NCBI GenBank assembly: GCA_030248215.1
Contig: JASANG010002432.1
Coordinates: 1 to 64,000, forward strand
Source: Enoplolaimus lenunculus
Lineage: Eukaryota > Nematoda > Enoplea > Enoplida > Thoracostomopsidae
Reading direction: 5' to 3'
Length of the DNA: 64,000 bases
Positions 1 through 10,914 of this stretch are shown here, one piece after another. Under the pieces are notes generated by a model. It was not told where the DNA came from, ran no database searches, and was given only the letters and a program-made list of their open reading frames with translations. Both the position numbers and the translations under genes were made by a program. How positions within the stretch are numbered: position 1 is the stretch's first letter; every line of letters starts with the position of its first letter.

Positions 1-1475
1 TCGTCGGCTATATTTGTTTCTGATTCATTTCCCTTCCCATTCGAAGGCCCTCGTTTAAGCCTTTGAACATTGACCAGAACTGCTTTTCCTTTAGTCGTCT
101 TCTCTACTGGTAATATAGTAGCTGCCGTTCCGTCTGCTGTGATACGCAGCACACGAAACGGTCCTCTCCATTGTCGAGTCAGTTTTTTTGTTGTTCCCCG
201 ACGAATTGTAGGAAGGTGCAGATACACTCTATCCCCCTAGACAAACGGAAGGCGCTTGCTACCTTTATCATGCTGTGTTTTCTGACGTACTTGAACTGAT
301 TCTGTATTTTGATTTGCTAAATTCAATGCGTCTATCAGCCGTTGTGCCAGTAACGTAGCATATTCATCAGTAGACTCAGGTTGTCGATTCATCGCAACGT
401 CAAGTGAAAATTCAAATAGGATGGAGTTTCATAGAATCATGCACAATACAACGGTACGCGAAACAAACGCATGGCAAAATTTGGTCCCAATCATTTTGGC
501 TTGTTTTCACGTAAAAAATAAGCATATTTGCGACTGTCCGGTAAACCGTTCTTACCATACCATCACACGCTGGACGGTATGCCGTGGTCGCGAGTTTTCG
601 AATGCCCAGCATTCGACTGGTCTCTTGCATCAACTCGGATTCATAGTTTAATCCTCTGTCGCTCAAAAATTTAAACGGCACTCCGAATCGGCAAATTTGT
701 TAAACAAAAAACTTAGCAACCGTCGCTGATTTGGTGTCAGGGAGCGCAAAACATTCAACTCATTTCGTAAAATAGTCAACGAAGCGATCATGTACCATGG
801 TTCTTCAATAGAAATAGAATGTAATGGTGGCACTACCTTGAACGGAAAGTTTTTCCGTGTTGCACATGCCAAACAGTTCATACACCATCTTAGTATCAGA
901 ATAAACCGTTGGCCAGTAATATCTTGTAGATACTTTGTGGTATATTTTCCTTATTCCTCGGTGACCGCCAAACAAACGATCCTGACATGCACACAACTCT
1001 TGTTTTCGTAGGGTAACTGGTACAGACAACAGATCACGCTGCGTATTGCACCTTTGCGATACAGCAGACCGTCGCGAAATAGCCACTATGCCTGGGTCTG
1101 GTCATCACCCGCTGTCAGAAGTTCAACAATACCATTAACCGACCGGATAGTGGAATTGTTGATATTTCAGATCAATCACCAAATCTTCATGTACTTTCGA
1201 TGGTTCGCCCGCGACCACCGAATCCACACTAGGGTCAGTTCGTTTAGCATATACTAAATCAGTGCAAACTTGACATTTGGATACAGCGGAGGTCAAATCC
1301 GGCTCTTCGTTTTCAGGCCTTCGGGACAGTGCATCTGCATTTTTGTTTTCCGTTCCTGCGCGATGCACAATATCCATATAGTAGGACTGCAGCATCAGAG
1401 TCCATCTGCATATTAATCTTCCATGACTGTTGTTCTTTTGGTTTAGTTCATGTAAAGGTCTATCTTGCCACCAAA
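1..1475 (-). mobile_element. Decayed Ty3/Gypsy LTR retrotransposon fragment (pol)
   Basis: Read on the minus strand, this is the end of a Ty3/Gypsy polyprotein in the normal order. The end of RNase H, with the family signature ADALSRRP, lies near 1135-1475. The integrase zinc-binding H-H-C-C region lies near 805-1086. Part of the integrase core lies near 412-681. The integrase C-terminal region, an SH3-like basic segment, lies near 1-240. Gag, protease and most of the reverse transcriptase are absent, and the left side runs off the window. The reading frame is broken in several places, so this is a fossil of moderate age whose protein motifs are still easy to read. Family assignment rests on motif recall. 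Confidence 0.85.
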
Positions 1476-2153
1476 TGTAACGATGTCAAGTGAGCTGTTA
1501 CTAAGTTATTGTGGTTGATACTTTTCGCCGCCAAAAGGCAGGTAACTTGGCTAAGTTACGGTTATTTATGATTTCGCCGTCCGCAGACAGGCAGATCCTT
1601 GCTAATGCTGTACGCGGCTCTTGGGCAGGCGCGTCTATTACTGTTGCGCGGTTCCAATAGGAAATGAATATTGCGTAGCTAGTAAGCGGGTTGGTCCTTA
1701 TGCAAGGTTAGAGCGCAGGCAAAACCAACCGGCGCCGGTATTTTCCTGGGCGCACGCGCAGGTGTAGTCTAGTCCGGGATATCTTAGCGCCCGTATTTTC
1801 CTGGGCGCCACACGAACAACCAACAGACCGTCAACACCGGAGTACACTAGGCGTATTTGGAACAAGCAGGGTAGAAATTGTATAACAGACAGCGTATATG
1901 ATGAACTCAAACATTTATTATTTTACCAACTAACATTCTCTTTGCACTACAAAGCAAGCGTTTATATAGTGACGTAAACCAAATGGCCTTTCAAAGTTTT
2001 GTTACTATGCAATTGAAAGGTTATGCGGTTTAGGTAGAATTTTGTTAAATAAAATTCTTAATAATATCTAGTCAAAACAAAAATTCCAAGCCAAAAGTCA
2101 GTCTTAATCTTAAAACGAACTTGAAAGAAATCTAGAGAGCTAGGTTTGTTACA
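1476..2153. repeat. LTR-like segment abutting the Gypsy fragment
   Basis: The segment begins TGTAACG and ends GTTACA. These are inverted termini of the kind found on Gypsy-type LTRs, and the length of about 680 bp fits an LTR. It begins exactly where the pol reading stops, so it may be the LTR of a different element inserted into the older one. No second LTR copy and no clear target duplication were seen, so the call is tentative. Confidence 0.35.
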
Positions 2154-2720
2154 AAAGCTACAAGTCCAAAACATCTTAAACTCAATTTGTAGAACGCAGG
2201 CGTTTTAATATTTTTTTAAACTCGAAATTTTATTACTTGTGGATTTGCAACAAACAATGTCTTTTTATTCGGGATGACAAAACTGCATTGAATCAGAGCG
2301 TAGCCGACTGTTGGGATGGCCTTGGGTTCATGCACTTGAAAATAGAAAACTTCTTTTTAAAGTTTGCCCGGAAAACTGTGGAATTTTCCGCTCTGGGTCT
2401 AAACCGCTGTATTTTTATTGATTTTCATGACGCGGTGAGAACGTCTACTCTGTGGCCGCAAGAGGGTGGCCGCAGCGTGGGGCGATTCTGGAGCATCCAA
2501 TTTAGCGGTTTTAAAATTTTTAGAGTTTCGGTTACAATTAAGGGTGCATAGTTGGGCGTTTTCAAGCTGGCAGTTATCCATGTCAGCATGGTTAATAATA
2601 TCCCAAGCGAACCCGGGTTTTTAGGCGTTCTTACTCTCCCGTTATGTGCTTAACTACTACCTCCTTACATCTTGTTCGTTGGTATTGTTGTTTTGTCTGT
2701 GCTTGTTTTTGTTTCTTCTG
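2154..2720. other. Non-coding, no recognised feature
   Basis: No convincing exon, RNA gene or inverted repeat was seen. The open frame at 2237-2551 lacks splice context and any family signature. Confidence 0.5.
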
Positions 2721-2732
2721 AAATTTACGGCT

Positions 2733-2890
2733 TATGCAAATTAATAGCCGGTTTTTAACTTACGAAAAGTTTTGTAAAATTTGAAAATTTTGCGGAAGCT
2801 TATGCAAATAAGCTTCGGTTTATGCAAATTTCTGTTAGCCAAAATTTTGGGTATAAAAGCAGGTCCTGTCTTACCACTTTTGGCATTCAG
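2733..2890 (+). promoter_or_regulatory. Octamer-TATA-initiator promoter block
   Basis: Three copies of TTATGCAAAT, a POU-octamer-like motif, lie near 2733, 2800 and 2819. A canonical TATAAAAG follows at 2852-2859, and a TCAGT initiator-like motif lies at about 2887-2891. Next comes a short leader and an ATG at 2917 that opens a signal-peptide ORF. The order octamers, TATA, initiator, ATG is what a strong RNA polymerase II core promoter looks like, and TCAGT is the arthropod-type initiator. TATA-to-initiator spacing is about 37 bp, slightly long. Activity is inferred. Confidence 0.5.
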
Positions 2891-2916
2891 TGTGTTTTCC
2901 ACTTCAGATTGCCAGT

Positions 2917-3036
2917 ATGGCACATAAACTATCGCTGATGCCTACTAGCGTTGTTATATTGTTTTTTGTGTTTCACTCCTTTTTGTCTCTGGTGTGGCCG
3001 GCTTCGAGCGCAGAAGTCGGTTACGGAAAATTTTAG
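2917..3036 (+). CDS. Short secreted-peptide ORF or first exon (39 aa)
   Basis: This ORF is short but directly downstream of a TATA/initiator block. The translation starts MAHKLSLMPTSVV, continues with a strongly hydrophobic stretch (ILFFVFHSFLSLVW) and ends PASSAEVGYGKF before TAG. This is a near-ideal signal peptide with a small-residue cleavage site (ASSA) followed by only a few residues. Either the product is a tiny secreted peptide, or this is the first coding exon of a secreted protein whose donor and later exons were not recognised. No family match is claimed. The ATG was chosen because it is the first one after the promoter block. Confidence 0.4.
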   Translation: MAHKLSLMPTSVVILFFVFHSFLSLVWPASSAEVGYGKF

Positions 3037-3265
3037 TCAAGCGTGACACGTTTTCTTGGGTACCGGTGGCCAGAGGCGTCAGCGGAAACGGGGAATACGG
3101 TGGAATTTTAACGTGCTCAATGCATATTGTCGCGTAATTCTTCAACAATAAACCACGAATGTTTAATTCAAAAAGAGGTACTCCATTAAACTTTCCGGGA
3201 AGCTTCCGAACTTTGTTGCAGTTAACTACTGAGATAGGTGAGTTTCGAATGTTCTGTGTAAGTAA

Positions 3266-3362
3266 AATTTCTACAGTCCTAAATGGACGGTGCGGGTCCC
3301 CATTTTTCTTTTTCCTTTTTGACCAATTCCTGTTTACCAAAAATTTGTTTTTCCCCGCACTC
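3266..3362 (+). repeat. Dispersed repeat A (second copy inverted at 17025-17113)
   Basis: CTAAATGGACGGTGCSGG followed by a pyrimidine-rich tract and CCAAAAATTT occurs here on the plus strand and on the minus strand at 17025-17113. Similarity extends for about 90 bp. No coding or terminal signature was seen, so it is an unclassified interspersed repeat. Confidence 0.55.
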
Positions 3363-3659
3363 CGAATTTTGACTGCCCACCGGATGGCGAGAGAGTCTCG
3401 CCACGGTGGTCAGAAGATTTAACCAGGGGCAGAAAGCGCGAGGATAAGAGTCTCCTAGGCCCGAACCTTGCGGCCAAAACGTCCAGTCGTCGTTCGGCTG
3501 GCCGGCTAATAGCCGGTTGCCCATTGATTTGATTGTTTGATTAAAGCAATCCACGGGTCCGGTGATAATGGGTAAGGACTATAGGGGCACTCTAGGTCTG
3601 GGCAAGGAATCCTATCCCGAACACGGCTAAGCAAGCGCGGCTGATCTGACTTTGCAAGT

Positions 3660-3715
3660 TACTATAACACTACCATAAGTTTGGGATCGCCAAGGATAGG
3701 TGGCTTAGGTTTAAG
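3660..3715 (+). repeat. Dispersed repeat B (second copy inverted at 15700-15753)
   Basis: CCATAAGTTTGGGATCGC plus flanking GATAGGTGG is shared, in inverse orientation, with 15700-15753. The two copies are about 50 bp with small differences. Unclassified interspersed repeat. Confidence 0.55.
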
Positions 3716-4105
3716 TGCCATGTCCCAACCTTATACCGACGAAGTTAATTTCATTCTGGGAGTCGTACAAGATACAGTGTATACTGTATGTAAACGTTTA
3801 GTTTTTGAGCAAAACTAAACAATGCATCAAAATTGTTCATCAGTCTTGGTTTTATGTTTATTGAACAAGGCAAGTTAGCACGTTGTGACAAGTTAAATTG
3901 TTGGAAAGCAAGACGTAACCGGAATGCACAAAAACGGAACCGGATATCCACGTACAACATGAGAATAAGAAATTGTTTAGAAAGCGAAGGACGTGGTACT
4001 TTAAAATCATCAGTAATTGGTAGGAAGACACAAACAAACAACATGCCAAGCAGTTCAGTACGTAAATTTTTACTAATTTTAACGGATCATCTTGAGGATA
4101 ATGAC

Positions 4106-4682
4106 CAGGGTGTTACCAGAAATCCGTTTCCGTTTCTGTTTTTGCACTGTAAATTCCAATGAATTTAATTTAATCAATTCAGCTAGCGAGTTGGTTATTT
4201 CTGAATTAATATCAGTAAGCATTAACTCTCTCTCAGTTGAGTTGATACTCACTGTGAGTTCTGTTGACTCTGAGTGAGTTGATTAATTAACTCAGAATGA
4301 ATTGAATCAATTTAAAATTCTGTGTTGTGATAGTCCTAACTCAGACTGAGTGATTCAACTCGTTCTGAGTTTGAAATTCGCAGTGTGGTAAAAATCGGTG
4401 TCCGTTTCCGTTATAGAAATCAATTTTTTGTTACAAATATATATGCTGTAATTGTTCCAAATGAAGCAAGAATTACTAAATTCATCCAAAATCTTAAAAA
4501 ATTCAATGCATCCGCCATTTTTTCTTTGAAATTATTGAAAGATCGGTGAATTGCACGCCTCGATTGTATTGGCAGAAAAATAAAACGTTTTTGAAACTTT
4601 TATAGTTCAATATCATTTTTCGTTTTCCGTTTATTCTGATCATTATCCGTTTCCGCTATTTTTACTATCCGTTTACACACTG
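4106..4682. mobile_element. Non-autonomous hAT-like element
   Basis: The left end CAGGGTGTTACC and the inverted right end CAGTGTGTAAAC resemble hAT termini. Both arms carry degenerate CCGTTTCCG repeats pointing inward. The interior from about 4180 to 4380 is a block of alternating TGAGTT and AACTCA motifs that can fold on itself and looks like a nested foldback element. The right half is related to 38738-39040. No transposase is present. Target duplication is unclear. Confidence 0.5.
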
Positions 4683-4689
4683 TATGACA

Positions 4690-5397
4690 TAATGGAAGAC
4701 ACGGAAACCACTAACGTATTTGGTGATGTACACGCTAATATGGATGGCGTCATACTTTTCAATTTAGCTTAAATATCCGCAACTGCAATCACATGCTACC
4801 GGTATTATTACTAAACACGATGTGTATATAGAAATCTATCAATTTTAGTAAGTTAAAATCGTGTAATATTTCTAGCTTACTGTACGTTTTATCGAACACT
4901 GGCCACTGACAAATGCAAAAGCACTTAAACAATGTTATGCGCCGTTCGCAATAATTTGTAAATTTTAAATGGAAAAATTGACTTGCGGTTACAGCGCTTG
5001 CCACAAAATTTTTCCGTGTCAGGCACTGGGGCAACAGCTTGATAAAAATGCCTCGCACTTACCGCGGTTGTTGGTACTCTGATAAAAATGCCTCGCGCTT
5101 ACCGCGGTTGTTGGTACTCGAGTTCACGTGCCAAGTGCTACAGCTAGCCCGGTGCTCTAAATTTGTTAGAAAGGCTAGATTCGAAAACCCGAGGCCTTTT
5201 ACAACACAATGTATTGGCAAATACCTTACGCGGTCGCATGACTGCATCTAAGCAGAGGGCACACTTTCTAATAAAACTCCCGCATTGCAGATATACCCTG
5301 TCAATACAATTTTGTATAACTCTGGCATGTAAACAGTTAACTGTTTTAATGGTTAGTATTTATCACTACTTTTAGAGCTACAACTTGTGACCCGTGT
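4690..5397. other. Non-coding stretch with a 40-bp tandem duplication
   Basis: No exon was recognised. At about 5040-5119 a 40-bp unit (GATAAAAATGCCTCGC to TTGTTGGTACTC) is present twice head to tail with one difference, indicating a recent local duplication. Confidence 0.6.
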
Positions 5398-6440
5398 TAT
5401 TATAAGGGGCGGAACATTTGTTGTGGCACTGGGACAGAGTAAGCTTAAGCTTTTATTCTTTGGCTTTGGCTTTGGCTTAGACATATACTACTGTTACGAA
5501 CGACGCTGTTCTGTACATTGGCCCATTCTTGTTAACAGTTGGTTTTAAAACTAATTAATATGGTTCAGGCTTTAATCAGACGACGTTATGGTTGGAAAAC
5601 AATAATTAGCTATTTTTAAACTCGAACAATGGCTGTCGAACATTTAAATTTGTTGCTGGTACACACAGCTGGATAATTTTGAAGCACAAACAAAAGTTTG
5701 AATCACAAGCTTGGTAAAATTACTGACAGTTTAATGCTGAGGATCAGGTCTGCTAAACTGCTAGTAAACAACTGATTAATGGTTTGTATTTTATGATTCA
5801 CAAACAACTGTAATCAATGGGTTTTAGAATGAAGTGTCATTCAGTCAATCTCTAGCTAAAGAGGCGAAAACCACCATTATCTACTGTCAATATGTGTTAC
5901 ACACAGTTGAGAGTATAATGATCTTGGTAGAACAAGTATTATTAGACTGAAAACAGCAATTTTATTTACAATTAATGACTACACGTATACGCAGTCCTAA
6001 AACTGTAAACTGGACATATTATGTATGCTAAAATATGCATGAAAGACTGCTCACAAATTATGTCCAGTGTATCACCATACCCGTGAGTCTTGAGAGTTGC
6101 AAAGTCTCTATTCCTCGGCTCGGTAACTTTTAAGTCTTCAATAAAAAACATGTTGGACAAAAAATAAAATTATTGACGTTGAAGCGCCTTAATTAATAGC
6201 ATAATCTCTGGAACTGCATTTTTGTTTAAATAGTGCCAATTAGCCGTAGCTTATGAGACGGCCCATGTATAGAACAGGACCGGAACAGTAGTATAAGCAT
6301 ATTCCTAAGCCTAAGCGTAAGCCTACGCGTATGGATGACCTATTCCTAAGCCTAAGCCTAAGTCTAAGCAAAAAAGTCTAAAGCTAAACTGACTCTATTA
6401 TAGCCATTCCGGAAAACGATCCGGCCCTTTTCTATACATC
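5398..6440. repeat. CCTAAG-rich inverted-arm repeat region
   Basis: The left arm (GGCTTAGACATATACTAC, then a CTGTTCTGTACATTGGCC-like stretch) is repeated in inverse orientation near 6250-6300 and again in part near 6420-6450. Both arms contain degenerate CCTAAG/GGCTTT repeats. A related half-element lies at about 23965-24100. The pattern is that of diverged, partly nested palindromic MITEs. No coding sequence was found. Confidence 0.4.
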
Positions 6441-6705
6441 GGCCGCTTATGACCGCAATCGCATTTTTCACTTTTTCAACCTAGGTCTGCGATGCAACAA
6501 GCCACATTGAAATAAATTTACGCTGAAAACGAGTATGACGTCTTGTTTTGGACGGAATACTATACAGCTTTTCCATGCAGAATCTATTCAGTTACGGATT
6601 CTGCCTAAAGGTTGGTTAGTGATAAAATGGGCTGGCCGAAAGTTTTTTCGCTCCAAAAAGAACCATAAAAATGGAGCATAGGAAAATCGTTGAAAACTCA
6701 ATTGG

Positions 6706-7551
6706 TTAAACTTCATTTTGGCCAGCGGTTGATTTCAGCTGGCTATTAAGGTTCGCTATAGTAGTGTCATTATGTTGCATTTGCTCAGTTGAACTATCGT
6801 TTGTACGACTTGGGATACTGGATTGTAGCGGCTGCTTGACGAGTAAAGGAATGTGAAAGCAACCGAATTCGTGCTCGTATATTTTTGCGTGTAATAATTC
6901 AGCTTCAACGGCAACACACGCGGTCACTATGTGATGTGATTCGGTAATGTTATGAAAACGAATGCAAATATCGGCATAGTCTTTTGAATAGGGAAGGGTG
7001 AAACAAATCGGTGGCGGGTTTCGCACTGAAACTGGGGCAACAGAGTAATAAGTATATTCCAGCTAGTCAAGTAAGCAAATTAAGCCCATTTTTACATAAA
7101 GGCTTAGCTTCTGAAACCTTACTTTAGTATGTATTACGTTATTTTCGTTTCCAAAAGCGTACTTAAGTCAAGTAAATGGTTAAGTCAGCGAAATTATTTC
7201 ACCTGGTATAAATTAGCAGTTCTAGAATACTATGCTCAGTCTCATTTAGATAGAACGCGCAAGGTAAAATTCTTTGCTTCTTCTTATCGCACCAGCACGA
7301 AATTGGCATTTTTTTTTCTGTACGGATAGTTACGCATCTACTTAAAAGTCTACAATTTAAGAAGTACTTTGATTTTGTGTTAACTTTCAATAATCAATAG
7401 ACGGGATAATAAAGTCCAAAAAGAAATGAATCAGCCATTCTGGGTTTTGAAGGCTTACCTGAAATTTCTCTTTCATACATTACTTTTCCATTAACGGTAA
7501 ACTTGAAGTCAAAACCTTTGTTCTTCTGCAAATACGTCACGCTTACGCAAC
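6706..7551 (-). CDS. DUF4773-family secreted protein, 3' exons
   Basis: Two minus-strand exons read as one protein: 7551-7459, then 7025-6706 with the stop. The joined translation runs CVSVTYLQKNKGFDF, then FTVNGKVMYEREIS, then VRNPPPICFTLPYSKDYA, then ICIRFHNI and VTACVAVEAEL, and later FGCFHIP. The order CVxVTYL, TVNGK, RNPPPxC, ICIRF, CVxxEAxL, CF is the pattern I know for DUF4773, a small cysteine-rich secreted domain common in arthropods and of unknown function. The splice at 7459/7025 completes a GTG codon. A low-complexity tail of about 45 residues follows the domain. The upstream exons with the signal peptide were not found. The 7551 acceptor is less certain than the other splice sites. 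Confidence 0.65.
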
Positions 7552-7974
7552 CTCAAACATAAAAACGTTTTATATCCGCTTGATGGTTTTAGATATTTTG
7601 ACAAGGACGTAAAAATTAAGCGTAACCTTTGCAGTATGGCATTTAGTCGCTGTGCCATGTTCAGTAATGGTATTGTCCTCCGCCCGTTTGGCAGTCTAGA
7701 CATTCAGCGCACAACCTGTTCGCAATTTATGCTCTCTAAAATGACAACACTGCTTGTTTTGTTTCTCTGTCACGTTGTTCAAAATACTTTTATCAAAGGT
7801 GTGACAGCTGGTCTGTAATCGTTTGCAAGCGCAATAGGTAATGGTGAAAAGAACTACGCAGTTAATAGAATGAGCGAATAGCTAAACCAATTTTTGCAGT
7901 TTGAAATACGGGGATCATTGCATATTTCATAAAAAGTTCAGTCTTTAGTTTTGGTCTTGTATTAAAGTTGAGTC

Positions 7975-9850
7975 AGAGTCCGGTTATTCGGGTTTGTTTC
8001 CATCGAAAAATTCGGTATCCCGGTGCATTTTTGACTAGGAAATTCCGGGTTCGGGCATTACGAAAATATCCGGACAAAATACCGGAATAAAATGATCGAC
8101 TTCAAATGTATTTCGTCAAAAAGGTCGCATTCCAAATTCAGATTTCAACTGGAATTAAGACAGAAAATGACGTTAGTTCTGGACTGTGAGGTAATTAATC
8201 ATCTGGAACGCGACGTGCAAGCGGTTTGATGAGACCGGTATTACTTAACATACTGATGATGCAAAAGCCTCGCAGCCAGTTGGAACACAACGAGTGCTCA
8301 ATGTTTTAAGTATTTCAATAGCTGTAATATGAGGGCTACCTATAGTGTTCCCTGCCGTTGTCAGGGCGCTTCGCGTCTCAGGGAAGATGCAACAGGTACC
8401 TGTAAAATTTTTGATGGCAATTTTTGGGCACCACAGTTAGTTGCAGGTACACAGATGCAAATATTGTAAGACCGTCTACGTGGTATAAGTAATCTGTAGA
8501 TAAAAAACCTGCGTCAACTGTTTGCCTTAAAAGTTTGTGTTTTCAAAAATTTTAGTCCTTATATTATAAAAAATTCTACGTCCGGGCCAGGATCCGAGTA
8601 ATTAGCAATTCCGGGTCCGGGTGTTTATTAAAAAATTTCTGATCAGTGCCCCGGGTGTGCATGTTGAGATAGCTTGCGTACAAAAATTTTCTGATAGCAA
8701 AATGAAGGCTGACTTCCGGCTGCTGTAATCACTAAAAATATACTTTAAATTAAGTAAAACTGTTGCCGAATAATTGTCGGTTTTACTTACTATGGTGCTT
8801 GGCAAAGTTTTACTTAATTTTAAGCAAACACAAAATTTTTACCTTTATATTTACTTAAGTAATTAGGAAATGACAGCAGTAGTTTTACTTATTTACATCA
8901 TATAAGCAAAGATTTACTCAATATTTAGTACACTTATACTTAAAAAGTTAGTAAAATATAACTATGATATTTTAAGTAGAGTGTTTTTACAGAGTGCATT
9001 TGTTCATCGGGGATATTCATTTATATAGTTAACTGTGAACATTTTTCTTACATTTTGGCAAAATTGCTTTTGCTTTACAGAAAGTATATATGTACGGCTT
9101 CAAAGCTACAGTCCGCTGAAATAATAAATTCAAACAGCGCAAGTTTCACTCTTCCTTTAATTTTTTCATACTTCGCTTTTAGATGCTTAGGCTTGGGCCT
9201 GCGCTTAAACTTAGGAGCCTCGTCAGAAACGAACAAAGACATTCGAAAACTACTTTACATGTGTCGTTGAGTCCAATCTTTGGTATATCGACATGCTCAC
9301 AGCACGCACACGTCAATTTTTCACATGAACAACCATTTGATGAGTAGTCTAAAATTGTATGAAATTTAAATTTTAGCTTAAATACGGTAATTACATTTGA
9401 AATGCCTTAGGTCCGGCGTATATTTAGAATACTGGATGATTAATATATCTTGACACATTATGGATGTTTGGTGTGTCGAGTTTATCACTTTCTATCTCTT
9501 AGAAGGACATTTTGCAGATTTTATTATATCAAGAATGCTGGATTTGGCAGCAGAGTTTGTAAACTTTTCCACTTTGTTATAAAATATGTTTGGCTTTGAA
9601 TATGATTTCTACTAAAAATGCCTTAGGGACAATGACGGTTAGAAAATTATCATTCGAACCCCATATGATTATTTAATTAGAAATCTAATTTCATGCCAGA
9701 ATTTTAACCTTTGGACGTCTTGGATGGCAGACGTGCAGCGTTAACTATCAACGCTCGACTAAAGATACTGACTTCCGAGTATTATTACTCTCTACCTTCT
9801 TGTGAAAGTGTTAATTAACTTCAAGGACACTGAAAAATGATACGTGTAGA
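7975..9850. other. Intergenic; degenerate CCGGGT-rich and TTTTACTTA-rich repeats
   Basis: At about 7980-8110 and 8575-8660 there are degenerate ATTCCGGGTYCGGGY repeats, probably arms of an old transposon. At about 8750-8995 TTTTACTTA/TAAGTAAAA motifs recur in both orientations and end with GTTTTTACAGAGTGC, like a decayed MITE. No exon was recognised. Confidence 0.35.
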
Positions 9851-9856
9851 CACAAC

Positions 9857-10429
9857 TTAAAACTCCATACGTTTGGCAATGCGAAGCGGTTGCACTTTGG
9901 CACTAAATATATAATCGTCACCAGAGACTGAAACAGTAGCGGATGACTGTTGACTTGCAATGATTTTCGTTAAGTCGATTATGTAATAGTCTGCAAGAGA
10001 AAATTGCTATCAAATTGAAACTTCGACATTTCAACTAACTTTTACGCTATAAAAAGTTTATTCAACGTTCGACTCCTGCTCAAAATAGACGTGTAGATTT
10101 ATACTCGCGTTTTTGTAGCGTTTGTTTAACGACGTTAAATATTATATAATACATAACGTCGAAATTGCAATTAATTTACCTATTGCTACAATACCAAATT
10201 TCAGATTTAAATTCGTTGTTCGCGAATTTTAATATTTTACCTCCTCGTGATTCGTTTTTGACAATACGTCGTGGGCAGTATAAACGATATTCAAAATCTA
10301 CAAACCTCACACCTAAATATATCTCTAAAGTATTTATAAAACACAAAGTTTAAAGAGTTTTTAGGTTAACTCACCTTGGACAGTGCTTGGCAGATCGTAG
10401 AACTTCAAACCGGCGAATACGTGATCTCC
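9857..10429 (-). CDS. Unidentified protein, last two exons
   Basis: Exon 10429-10375 is flanked by TTTCAG and GTGAGT and reads GDHVFAGLKFYDLPSTVQ plus one base. Exon 9990-9857 starts after TTGCAG and reads YYIIDLTKIIASQQ, then SATVSVSGDDYIFSAKVQ, then PLRIAKRMEF and a TAA. The phases fit, and the junction makes an aspartate codon. I do not recognise the family. The alternating hydrophobic pattern suggests beta strands. Upstream exons were not joined, and a hAT MITE sits 78 bp upstream of the first exon. Exon 12666-12466 might belong to the same gene. Confidence 0.45.
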
Positions 10430-10506
10430 CTGAAATGTGTTATAACGCAAGAATAATAATATATATGAGTTTCTCGCGGTTTTATTTTTGACCATGATGT
10501 GTGTAG

Positions 10507-10914
10507 CAGGGCTCCAACCGGAACTACATTTTGTCGGAAGCGGAATCGGAATCGGAATCAAATATTTATGTCGAAATCGGAATCGGAGTCGGAATCAAGT
10601 TTTAGTTATTCTATTGAAAAGTTAAAGGTGTATGACTTAACTTTTGTTGCAGTATGCCATTTGCCGTTACTGTCCACAGTTTCATTAAAAATCTTTATAT
10701 AGCTGACGAAATACACGTAATAACTCCGAATCTTTACTAAAACCAACAGAATAATTGCAAATGAACGAAACAATATATTTAAGTTCAATCATCTTAAAAT
10801 CTCATAACGGAACAATCAGAATTCCGGTATCGGAACAGCAGTCAGCCGGAATCGGAATAGGAAGTCAAATTTTGCCGGAATTTTAGCTGGAATCGGAATT
10901 CCGATGGAACCCTG
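10507..10914. mobile_element. hAT-type MITE with 8-bp target duplication
   Basis: The left end is CAGGGCTCCAACCGGAA and the right end reads TTCCGATGGAACCCTG, giving imperfect inverted termini of hAT type. The flanks are gtgtgtag and gtgtgtaa, a 7/8-match 8-bp target duplication. The arms are made of degenerate GGAATCGGA repeats. There is no coding capacity. Confidence 0.8.

Noticed and set aside
2954-3340. 128-codon minus-strand ORF as a gene
   Set aside because: It overlaps the plus-strand promoter and signal-peptide ORF and repeat A, starts without context, and shows no family signature.
6300-6370. CCTAAG runs as telomeric repeat
   Set aside because: They are degenerate and short, and recur inside palindromic MITEs at several places in the window.
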